Below, in pieces: positions 14,788 through 21,693 of a DNA stretch of 22,597 nt (positions within the stretch are counted from its first letter, which is position 1; every line of letters starts with the position of its first letter). A program made the position numbers and the translations under genes. Below the pieces are notes generated by a model. That model worked only from the letters and a program-made list of their open reading frames with translations, did no database searches and had not been told where the DNA came from. Origin of the DNA: QHWK01 sp035315685 (lineage in GTDB: Bacteria > Acidobacteriota > Vicinamibacteria > Vicinamibacterales > CAVVIG01). The DNA lies in contig DATFXR010000781.1 of NCBI GenBank assembly GCA_035315685.1, positions 1 to 22,597 of the forward strand, given 5' to 3'.

Positions 14788-16536
14788 ATGAAGTTTGCGG
14801 CACTCGCCCTCGACTACGACGGCACGATTGCCATCGACGGCGCGTTGGATCCGGCGGTTCGGGCAGCGATCGGCGACCTTCGGCGGCGTGGGGTCGTCGT
14901 GATCCTCGTCACCGGACGGCGGCTCGACGATCTGCGACGCGTCGCCGGCGACATAAGCTGCTTCGATGTCATCGTGGCAGAGAACGGCGCGGTGCTGGAC
15001 TTTCCCGCCAGCGGCCGCCATATCGTCGTCGGGCATGCCCCGCCGCCGGTGTTCCTGAAGGAGCTGACACGGTGCGCGATTCCGTTCAGCGCCGGCGAAT
15101 CAATCGTCGAGAGCGACGCCGCGCGGGCCGCAGCGATACTCGATGTGATCCACGCGCTGGAACAACCGTTGATGCTGGCGTTCAATCGAAGCCGGGTGAT
15201 GGCGCTGCCGCAGTCAATCGGCAAGTCGACGGGGCTGCGCCACGCGCTGCAGGCGCTCAGGCTGTCGGTCCACAACACGGTCGGGATCGGCGACGCCGAG
15301 AACGACCACGACCTCCTGGACGCCTGCGAAGTCGGCGTCGCGGTCGCCTGGGGAAGCGCCGCGCTTCGCGCGGCCGCCGACGAAGTCATTAGTGGCACGG
15401 GGCCCGCGGCGGTCGCGGATTATCTGCGCCGGGTCGCGACGCAGCCGCGCCTGTCGGCGGCGCAGATGGGGCGGCGGCATGTCACGCTCGGCCGGCAGTA
15501 CGACGGGATAGACGTCAGCCTGGCGGTGCGCGGCCGGACCGTGCTGGTCGCCGGCGAACCTGGCAGCGGCAAGTCGTGGCTCGCTGGCCTGCTGTGCGAG
15601 CAGCTGATCCTCCAGGGCTACTGCCTGTGCATCATCGATCCGGAGGGCGATTACCAGACGTTGGAAGCACTGCCCGGCGTGGTCACGCTTGGCGGCGACG
15701 ATCCGCCTCCCACCGCGCGCGAGCTCGCACGGGCGCTCCGCCACGCGGACGCCAGCGTGATTGTGAACTTGTCGAAGGTGCCGCATCAGGACAAATGTGA
15801 GTACTTGCGGATGCTTCTCCCGATGCTCGTTGCACTGAGACGAACGTCGGGATTGCCGCACAAGATCCTGCTCGACGAGGCCCATCATTTTCTCCATGAC
15901 GCCGATGTCTCGCGCCAGATCGACCTGGATCTCGCCGGCTACATCTTCGTGACCTACCGGATTTCGAGTCTGCCGGCGCCGGTTCGCCAGATCACGGATG
16001 CCGTTGTCCTGGTCACCCGCGAGACGGATCCCGACGAGTCGCAAACGCTGCTCGCCATGTGCCGGCCGGCAGAGGGCGTGTCCACATCGGTATTCCAGGA
16101 TCTCGGCCCACTGGACGCAGCGCTGCTTCCTGGCGCAGAAGAGGCGCACGGTCAGGTCCGTCGCTTCCGCCTCGCACCGCGACTGACGGCCCACGTCCGT
16201 CACCGGACCAAGTATCTCGATATGCCCGTCGCCGAATCACAGGCGTTCGTGTTCACCAACGATGGACGACCTGGACCGCGCGCGCGCACACTGAAGGAAT
16301 TCATCGGCTTCCTCGCAGCGATGCCTGCCGAGCGGCTCGGCGGCCACCTCCGTCGCCACGATTTCTCGCGATGGGTCGAAGACGTGTTTCGCGATCGCGC
16401 ACTGGCAGGACACCTTCGCAAGGTGGAAACGAGCGCGCCGTTTGACAACCTGCGCGACGCAGGTGACGCGATCGCGCAGGCCATCCGTGCACGATACGAG
16501 ACGCCGCTGGACGACGCGGGTCTGAGCGTCCACTGA
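14788..16536 (+). CDS. HAD-IIB phosphatase / HerA-FtsK-like ATPase / DUF5752-like fusion
   Basis: A 582-residue three-part protein. Residues 1 to about 215 are a HAD-IIB (Cof-like) hydrolase with motif I DYDGT (nucleophile Asp9, Asp11), motif II VTGRR (near 42), Lys in SIGKSTGL and motif IV GIGDAENDHDLL. Residues about 225-480 are a RecA-like P-loop ATPase of the HerA/FtsK type (DUF87-like), with Walker A GEPGSGKS (256-263, Lys262) and Walker B ILLDEAHHF (Asp363, Glu364). Residues about 486-548 (EFIGFLAAMP, H, DFSRWVEDVFRD, LA) resemble DUF5752. Both enzymatic sites look intact. This combination is known only as annotated multidomain proteins; its substrate, probably a sugar phosphate or other small phosphomonoester, is not known. 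The ribosome-binding site is weak, but ATG 14788 directly precedes motif I. Confidence 0.85.
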   Translation: MKFAALALDYDGTIAIDGALDPAVRAAIGDLRRRGVVVILVTGRRLDDLRRVAGDISCFDVIVAENGAVLDFPASGRHIVVGHAPPPVFLKELTRCAIPFSAGESIVESDAARAAAILDVIHALEQPLMLAFNRSRVMALPQSIGKSTGLRHALQALRLSVHNTVGIGDAENDHDLLDACEVGVAVAWGSAALRAAADEVISGTGPAAVADYLRRVATQPRLSAAQMGRRHVTLGRQYDGIDVSLAVRGRTVLVAGEPGSGKSWLAGLLCEQLILQGYCLCIIDPEGDYQTLEALPGVVTLGGDDPPPTARELARALRHADASVIVNLSKVPHQDKCEYLRMLLPMLVALRRTSGLPHKILLDEAHHFLHDADVSRQIDLDLAGYIFVTYRISSLPAPVRQITDAVVLVTRETDPDESQTLLAMCRPAEGVSTSVFQDLGPLDAALLPGAEEAHGQVRRFRLAPRLTAHVRHRTKYLDMPVAESQAFVFTNDGRPGPRARTLKEFIGFLAAMPAERLGGHLRRHDFSRWVEDVFRDRALAGHLRKVETSAPFDNLRDAGDAIAQAIRARYETPLDDAGLSVH

Positions 16537-16691
16537 CGCGGCGTTCGGTTACCGTTCCCCTGGTACCACCTCCCGGCCAAGCTGATCACTGACGTCGAGC
16601 TGTTACACCACTCCACGCTGCGGACGAGGTCGTCGCTCCAGAAACGGAACCTGGCACGCGCAGATCACGTAAGCGAATCTTGGGAGAGACC

Positions 16692-19127
16692 ATGGGACCT
16701 CTGCTGCAGGACTTGCGCTTCGCCGTACGGACGTTCTCGAAGACGCGGGCACTTACCGCGGTCGCTGTCATCGCATTGGCGCTCGGCATCGGGGCCAATA
16801 CCGCGATGTTCAGTATCGTCAATGCCGTCCTCCTGCGGCCCCTGCCGTACGCCGAGCCCGATCGCTTGCTACAGCTCTACACAAGCATGCCGCAATTCCG
16901 TGAGGCGTCGGTTTCTTACCCGAACTTTCTCGACTGGAAGGAGCGCAGCCGCTCGTTCGAACTGATGGCGGCCTATCGCGGCGACACATTCAATCTCACG
17001 GGGCAGGCGACTCCCGAGCGGCTTCGGGGCCAAATGGCTTCTGCGGACATTTTTTCGACGCTCGGCGTGAAGCCGATGGTGGGCCGCATCTTCTCTGCCG
17101 ATGAAGACCGCCGCGGTGGCGCGCCCGTTGTCGTGCTCACATCGAATTTCTGGAAGACCCACTTCGGCGGCGATCCGCACGTGCTGGGCCGAAGCCTCAC
17201 GCTCAGCGAGCGGCTCTACACGATCATCGGCGTGGTCCCGAGCGACGACGTGATCTGGCGGCGCGCATCGATCATCGTTCCGATTGGCCAATGGGCCGAA
17301 CCGCTGTTCTGGAACCGCGGCGTCGGGATGGGCATGCGTGTGCTCGGGCGACTCAAAGCCGGCGGGTCGTTGTCGCAGGCGCAAGCCGAGCTCAACGGCA
17401 TTGCTGCCGCGCTGGCGCGAGAGTACCCAACGGAGGACAAGGACCGTGGTATCTACGCGGTTTCACTGCGGGAGAATTTGACGGGGGACGTGCGCACGCC
17501 GCTGCTCGTGCTGCTGGCCGCGGTCGGCTTCGTGCTCCTCATGGCATGCGCGAACGTCGCCAATCTGCTCCTGGCGCGCGCCACGGCACGGCGCCGTGAG
17601 CTTGCGATTCGTACGGCGCTTGGCGCCACGCGTCATCGCGTCGCGCGGCAACTGCTCACCGAGAGTCTGGTGCTGGCGATCGCCGGAGCCGCTCTCGGAC
17701 TGGCGATCGCGAGATCACTCGACGCCGTATTCGTGGCGAGGATTGCCGACCAGCTCCCGCGCGCCGATCAAATTCATCTCGACGCGTCGGTCCTCGGATT
17801 CACGGCGCTCGTTGCGCTCGGAGCCAGTTTCCTGTTCGGGCTCGCGCCGGCGCTACGCGGTGCCCGCGCCGATTTGAACGACGCGCTCAAGGAAGGCGAT
17901 CGCGGCAACACGAGCCGCCAACATCTGCTGCCCGCGCTCGTCGTCGTGGAGGTTGCGCTGGGTCTGGTGCTCACGGTGTCGGCCGGGCTGATGATTCGCA
18001 CGATGTCGCAGCTCTGGAGCGTGAACCCCGGCTTCGATCCGCAGCAGGTTCTGACCTTCGGCGTCGCCGGATCGCCGGCGGTTCATGGCGCGCCTGAGGC
18101 GGTCCGCAACGGGCTCACTCGCACCGTCGATCGATTGCGATCGGTGCCCGGTGTTTCGGCAGTCAGCGTGCTGTTTGGCGGGCTGCCAATGAGCGGAGAT
18201 TCGGAGTTGCCCTACTGGGTGGAGGGGCGCCCGAAACCTGCCGAACAGAGCCAGATGGACATGGCGCTGTTCTACGGCGTCGATCCCGAGTATCTCAGCG
18301 CCATGCGCATTCCGTTGCTGCGTGGGCGCTTTCTATCGGCACAGGACAGCGAGAAAAGCCCGTGCGCGGTCGCGATCGACGAAGAGTTTGCCGCCAGAGC
18401 TTTTCCCAATCAGGAACCGCTCGGGCAGCACGTCAACCTGGAGCTGCTGCCACTGAAATGCGAGATCGTCGGTATTGTCGGCCACGTCAAGCACTGGGGC
18501 CTGGACGCCGACGCGACGGCGAAGGTGCACTCGCAGCTGTACCTGCAATATCGTCAACTTCCCGACAGCGTCATGGACCTGGCCTCGACCGCTGCCGACT
18601 ACGTCGTTCGGGCAAATGGCGATCCGCACGCTCTCGTCCCCGCTCTCAAGCAGGCGATCGGCGAAGTGAGCGGCAACATGGTGATGTTCGGAGAACAAAG
18701 CATGCAGGAGGTCATCGATGACTCGCTGGCGGCGAGGCGCTTCACGAGACTTCTGCTCGGCTCGTTCGCGGTCCTTGCGCTGGTGCTGGCCGGCATCGGC
18801 ATCTACGGCGTCGTCTCTTACTCGGTCACACAGAGCACGCACGACATCGGCGTGCGCATGGCGCTCGGCGCCAGCAAGCGCGCCGTGCTCGGCGCGATCT
18901 TGAAGGGCGCGATGGGCATGGCTGGTCTCGGGATCGTCCTCGGGGCTGCGGGTGCGTTCGCGGCCACGCGGGTCATGAAGGAGTTGTTGTTTGGTGTCAG
19001 CGCGACCGATCCTGTCACCTTTGGAGCGGTGGCTTTACTCCTGGCCAGCGTGACGCTCCTGGCCAGCTACATTCCGGCGCTGCGGGCGACAAAGGTGGAT
19101 CCAATCGTGGCGTTGCGGTGCGAATAG
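16692..19127 (+). CDS. ADOP-type duplicated MacB/FtsX-like ABC permease
   Basis: An 811-residue permease with the duplicated FtsX/MacB_PCD layout called ADOP (acidobacterial duplicated orphan permease). An N-terminal helix (about 21-45, ending AMFSIVNAVLLRPLPY) is followed by a periplasmic core domain (residues about 50-260). Three helices follow near 275-300, 320-345 and 360-385, with the FtsX signature ARRRELAIRTALGATRHRV between the first two. A further helix lies near 415-435, then a second periplasmic domain (about 440-680). The terminal helices surround STHDIGVRMALGASKRAV and the protein ends ALRATKVDPIVALR. No ABC ATPase gene is adjacent, as usual for orphan members, so the partner must be elsewhere. 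The substrate is unknown; MacB relatives drive mechanotransmission or efflux. GGGAGAG precedes ATG 16692; a TTG at 16680 is less likely. The gene converges on the FixL-like kinase. Confidence 0.92.
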   Translation: MGPLLQDLRFAVRTFSKTRALTAVAVIALALGIGANTAMFSIVNAVLLRPLPYAEPDRLLQLYTSMPQFREASVSYPNFLDWKERSRSFELMAAYRGDTFNLTGQATPERLRGQMASADIFSTLGVKPMVGRIFSADEDRRGGAPVVVLTSNFWKTHFGGDPHVLGRSLTLSERLYTIIGVVPSDDVIWRRASIIVPIGQWAEPLFWNRGVGMGMRVLGRLKAGGSLSQAQAELNGIAAALAREYPTEDKDRGIYAVSLRENLTGDVRTPLLVLLAAVGFVLLMACANVANLLLARATARRRELAIRTALGATRHRVARQLLTESLVLAIAGAALGLAIARSLDAVFVARIADQLPRADQIHLDASVLGFTALVALGASFLFGLAPALRGARADLNDALKEGDRGNTSRQHLLPALVVVEVALGLVLTVSAGLMIRTMSQLWSVNPGFDPQQVLTFGVAGSPAVHGAPEAVRNGLTRTVDRLRSVPGVSAVSVLFGGLPMSGDSELPYWVEGRPKPAEQSQMDMALFYGVDPEYLSAMRIPLLRGRFLSAQDSEKSPCAVAIDEEFAARAFPNQEPLGQHVNLELLPLKCEIVGIVGHVKHWGLDADATAKVHSQLYLQYRQLPDSVMDLASTAADYVVRANGDPHALVPALKQAIGEVSGNMVMFGEQSMQEVIDDSLAARRFTRLLLGSFAVLALVLAGIGIYGVVSYSVTQSTHDIGVRMALGASKRAVLGAILKGAMGMAGLGIVLGAAGAFAATRVMKELLFGVSATDPVTFGAVALLLASVTLLASYIPALRATKVDPIVALRCE

Positions 19128-19129
19128 AC

Positions 19130-19147
19130 GAGTGCGCGATCGCGCTC
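19130..19147. terminator. Possible bidirectional hairpin between convergent genes
   Basis: The 44-bp gap between the permease stop and the kinase stop contains GCGCGATCGCGC, a perfect 12-bp palindrome, flanked by a partly pairing GAG/CTC. No T-run follows on either strand, so an intrinsic terminator is only a weak suggestion. Confidence 0.25.
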
Positions 19148-19171
19148 GCTGCGGACGCCGTCATGTGCCGG

Positions 19172-20326
19172 TCAGGTCGCCCTGGCCGCCGGGAGCGTGA
19201 GACGCACCGTCGTGCCACCCTCAGGAGGGCACGTCAGATCGATGGAGCCGCCGTGGGCCTCGAGAATCCGCTTTGCCGTCGGCAGACCAAGACCGGTCCC
19301 TCGCGCCTTCGTCGTGAAGAAGGGCGTGAATACCGAGTCGCGGACGTGCGCCGGCACGCCGGGGCCACCGTCGTGGATCGTGATCCGGCACGAGTGGCCG
19401 GTGGCGCCGGTCGTGACGCGGATGATTCCGCGCCCCGACATCGCCTGCGCGGCGTTCAACAGCAGGTTCTGGACGACGATCTTCAATTGCTCGGCATCAG
19501 CCATCACGACAGCGCCGTCGCCGGAGAATTCAATCGACACCTGCTTGAATGCCGGATCGGTCGCCAGCAAGGCCGCCGTCGTCCGTACGAGATTGTCGAG
19601 ATCGACCGGCGACAGCCGCGGCTGGGCCGGCCGCGCGAACAACAGCAGGTCCTTCATCAGGTCGTTCAGCGCGTCGAGACGCGCGAGGATGTCCTTGACG
19701 ATTGCCCCGTCCTTGCTGTCTTTGGGTAGCCGGCCGCCAATCACCTGAATCGCGCCGCGGACGCCGGCCAGCGGATTCTTGACCTCGTGCGCGATGACGG
19801 CTGCCATCTCGCCCAGCCGCGCCAGCGCGGTCTGCTCGCGGAGACGCTCCTCCATCGTGATGCGACCGCTCAGGTCGTGGAGAATCCCGGTGAACTTCCG
19901 CTCGCCGTCGACCGACATCTCACCGACCGAGAGATGTACCGGAAACGTGGTCCCGTCGCGGCGCTTCGCCGTGATTTCGCGCCCGATGCCGATGATCCGG
20001 GGGATCCCGCTCGCGAGATAGCGCGAGATGTAGCTGTCGTGCTCGTCGTGGTACGGGGCCGGCATCAGGATGCTCACATTCCGGCCGATCACCTCCGCCT
20101 CTGTGTAGCCGAAGAGTCGCTGGGCGGCTGCATTGAACGACTCGATGCAGCCGCGGCTGTCGATCACGACGATGCCGTCGACGGCCGACTCGACGACCGC
20201 ACGCCAGCGTGCCTCGCTGGCCCGCAGGCGGGCCTCGAGCGACACGCGGTCGGTGATCGGGTCAGCTGCCGACCGGATGGTTGACCGCGATCGCGCCTCG
20301 TCGTTCGACCGGTCGTGCTCGGCCAT
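19172..20326 (-). CDS. Soluble FixL-like PAS sensor histidine kinase
   Basis: A 384-residue protein with no membrane segment. A PAS domain (about 38-154) is followed by HisKA (VIAHEVKNPLAG, His180) and an HATPase with DGGPGVP and GTGLGLPTAKRI. The PAS is strikingly FixL-like: ILMPAPYHDEHDSYISRY and IIGIGREITAKRRDGTTFP. By alignment from memory with Bradyrhizobium FixL, His96 matches the haem-ligand His200, Arg102 matches Arg206 and Arg116 matches Arg220; His214 is replaced by Arg110. Haem binding and oxygen sensing are therefore predicted, not shown. Its partner is probably the NtrC-like protein at 21694, because the nearer activator lacks a receiver. ATG 20326 has no good ribosome-binding site and overlaps the membrane-peptide gene by 65 bp. 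GTG 20245, just after that gene's stop, and TTG 20344 are alternatives. Confidence 0.9.
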   Translation of the reverse strand: MAEHDRSNDEARSRSTIRSAADPITDRVSLEARLRASEARWRAVVESAVDGIVVIDSRGCIESFNAAAQRLFGYTEAEVIGRNVSILMPAPYHDEHDSYISRYLASGIPRIIGIGREITAKRRDGTTFPVHLSVGEMSVDGERKFTGILHDLSGRITMEERLREQTALARLGEMAAVIAHEVKNPLAGVRGAIQVIGGRLPKDSKDGAIVKDILARLDALNDLMKDLLLFARPAQPRLSPVDLDNLVRTTAALLATDPAFKQVSIEFSGDGAVVMADAEQLKIVVQNLLLNAAQAMSGRGIIRVTTGATGHSCRITIHDGGPGVPAHVRDSVFTPFFTTKARGTGLGLPTAKRILEAHGGSIDLTCPPEGGTTVRLTLPAARAT

Positions 20327-20438
20327 GCGCACGCCAGTATACAAACGTGGAGCCGAGAACGACGCTGGCGCATACGAGCACCGCCGCGGGCGGTATCAAC
20401 AGGGCGAGCAGGAACAGCACTTCAAACAGCATCTGCAT
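20262..20438 (-). CDS. 58-aa single-pass membrane peptide overlapping two signalling genes
   Basis: A short gene starting at ATG 20438, with GGAGG five bases upstream, and ending at TGA 20262. The product begins MQMLFEVLFLLALLIPPAAV and has one long hydrophobic stretch (about residues 4-35), then a basic tail (WRAHGRARPVERR). It would be a membrane-anchored micro-protein with the positive end probably cytoplasmic. It overlaps the end of the receiver-less activator by 17 bp and the preferred kinase start by 65 bp, so all three would be translationally coupled. No homologue is recognised. A role anchoring or modulating the soluble FixL-like kinase is inference from position alone. Confidence 0.58.
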   Translation of the reverse strand: MQMLFEVLFLLALLIPPAAVLVCASVVLGSTFVYWRAHGRARPVERRGAIAVNHPVGS

Positions 20439-21492
20439 CGAGACCTCCGGTCTCCACCGTGGCGGCGGCGCTCTCTTCGTCGTGATGCGCGGTGTGGCGC
20501 AGTCCGCAGCGGGTGATCCGATCCCCGAGGGTGGACCGCTTGATCTGGAGCAGTTCCGCGGCCTTCGACTTGTTGCCGTTGCTGACCCTCAGGGCCCACG
20601 CGATGAGGCTCGATTCGAGCTCGCGCAGCCGATCGTCGAGCGCGACAGGCGCGGTGTGGCTGTCGTCGGGCAGCGGCGCCGCAGGCGACGGGACCGGTGG
20701 CTGGGTACCGGCGCGGAACAGGATCGCGGCTGACATGCACCCCACGCGGACGGTTCCGCAGGTGCACGTCTGCGCAATCCGCTCGCACGCATTCTCGAGC
20801 TCGCGGACGTTGCCCGGCCAGTTGTACCTGATGAACGCCTGGCGCACCGCGTCGCTGATCTGCGGCGGGTCGTCGCCGCCACGCCGGAAGAACCGCGTGA
20901 GGAAGTGCTCCATCAGCACCGGAATGTCCTCTCGACGCTCGCGGAGCGGCGGCAGCACGATCGGCAGCACGTTGAGGCGGTAGAAGAGGTCTTCTCTGAA
21001 TTTGCCCTCCGCGACCATCTGTTTGAGGTCACGTTTCGAACCGACGATGATCCGGACGTTCACTGGTACCGTGCGCGTGCCACCCAGCCGCTCGATCGTC
21101 CGGTTCTGCAGCACACGGAGGAGCTTCACCTGCATCGACAGCGGTACGTCGTCGATGTCGTCGAGAAAGATCGTGCCGCCGTCGGCAAGCTCGAACCGTC
21201 CCGGCCGATCCTTGATCGCACCGGTGAACGCGCCACGCTCGTGGCCAAAGAGCTCCGACTCGATCAGCGTTTCCGAGAACAGCGCGCAGCTCACCGCGAC
21301 GAACGGATGATGCTTGCGGCGGCTCGACTGGTGAATGAGCGTGGCCATGACTTCCTTTCCGGTGCCGCTCTCACCGGTGATCAACACGGTACTCTCGCTC
21401 CGCCCGATCACGCGCAGGAACTCGAATACCGCCCGCATCCGCGCACTCTTGCCGACGACGATCGCGTCGGTCGACGACGTGAGAGGAGTCAT
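20422..21492 (-). CDS. Receiver-less sigma-54-dependent transcriptional activator (bEBP) with Cys quartet
   Basis: A 356-residue NtrC-family activator that begins almost directly with the AAA+ domain (residues about 10-240) and ends with a Fis-type helix-turn-helix (about 285-330, NGNKSKAAELLQIKRSTLGD). Walker A GESGTGKE (40-47), sigma-54 contact loop GAFTGA (87-92), sensor/arginine region FREDLFYRLN (165-174) and WPGNVREL (225-232) are intact. Walker B reads IFLDDID, with Asp112 where the catalytic Glu is usual. With no receiver, GAF or PAS input, activity may be constitutive or governed by Cys236, Cys243, Cys245 and Cys252 (C-x6-C-x-C-x6-C) at the AAA+/linker boundary. GAGGT precedes ATG 21492. 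A near-consensus sigma-54 promoter lies about 120 bp upstream, so the gene is probably itself sigma-54 driven. Confidence 0.92.
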   Translation of the reverse strand: MTPLTSSTDAIVVGKSARMRAVFEFLRVIGRSESTVLITGESGTGKEVMATLIHQSSRRKHHPFVAVSCALFSETLIESELFGHERGAFTGAIKDRPGRFELADGGTIFLDDIDDVPLSMQVKLLRVLQNRTIERLGGTRTVPVNVRIIVGSKRDLKQMVAEGKFREDLFYRLNVLPIVLPPLRERREDIPVLMEHFLTRFFRRGGDDPPQISDAVRQAFIRYNWPGNVRELENACERIAQTCTCGTVRVGCMSAAILFRAGTQPPVPSPAAPLPDDSHTAPVALDDRLRELESSLIAWALRVSNGNKSKAAELLQIKRSTLGDRITRCGLRHTAHHDEESAAATVETGGLDADAV

Positions 21493-21611
21493 GCCGACCT
21501 CAGATCAGGCGGAGACTCGAACCGGCGTCTCTGCCATCGGCCTGCGGGACCGGGCGGAGGCGCTCGAACGCGGCCTCCACGCGATCTGACGTGGCCGTGC
21601 CGGGACCAGGC

Positions 21612-21626
21612 GCAACAGATGTGCCA
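21612..21626 (-). promoter_or_regulatory. Sigma-54 (-24/-12) promoter for the activator / membrane-peptide / kinase operon
   Basis: The minus strand reads TGGCACATCTGTTGC, matching 10 of the 11 fixed bases of TGGCACG-N4-TTGC with exact GG-N10-GC spacing. It lies in the 201-bp gap between two sigma-54 activator genes. Transcription would start near 21600, leaving a leader of about 108 bases before ATG 21492. Confidence 0.75.
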
Positions 21627-21640
21627 GAAATGCGTCGCCG

Positions 21641-21678
21641 AAAAACCGAACAACTGGCGGATTCCCGCCTCGCGGCGG
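21641..21678 (-). terminator. Possible terminator/attenuator hairpin after the partial activator
   Basis: On the minus strand CCGCC-GCGA-GGCGG forms a perfect five-pair stem with a GNRA-type loop, 15 bases past the stop of the upstream activator. A further CCGCC after GAAT can pair with the same GGCGG. A TTTTT run follows about ten bases later (21641-21645), further than usual for an intrinsic terminator. Confidence 0.35.
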
Positions 21679-21693
21679 TGGGAAGGGCGCGGA

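Noticed and set aside
14554..15398. Minus-strand frames opposite the HAD/ATPase fusion
   Set aside because: They run antisense to intact HAD and Walker motifs and lack protein-like composition.
21500..21690. Open frames through the gap between the two sigma-54 activators
   Set aside because: Sequence is Arg/Ala/Ser-rich without a start or ribosome-binding site. A 10-codon ATG frame (about 21538-21506) in the leader is too short to support, and the gap is better explained by the sigma-54 promoter and leader.
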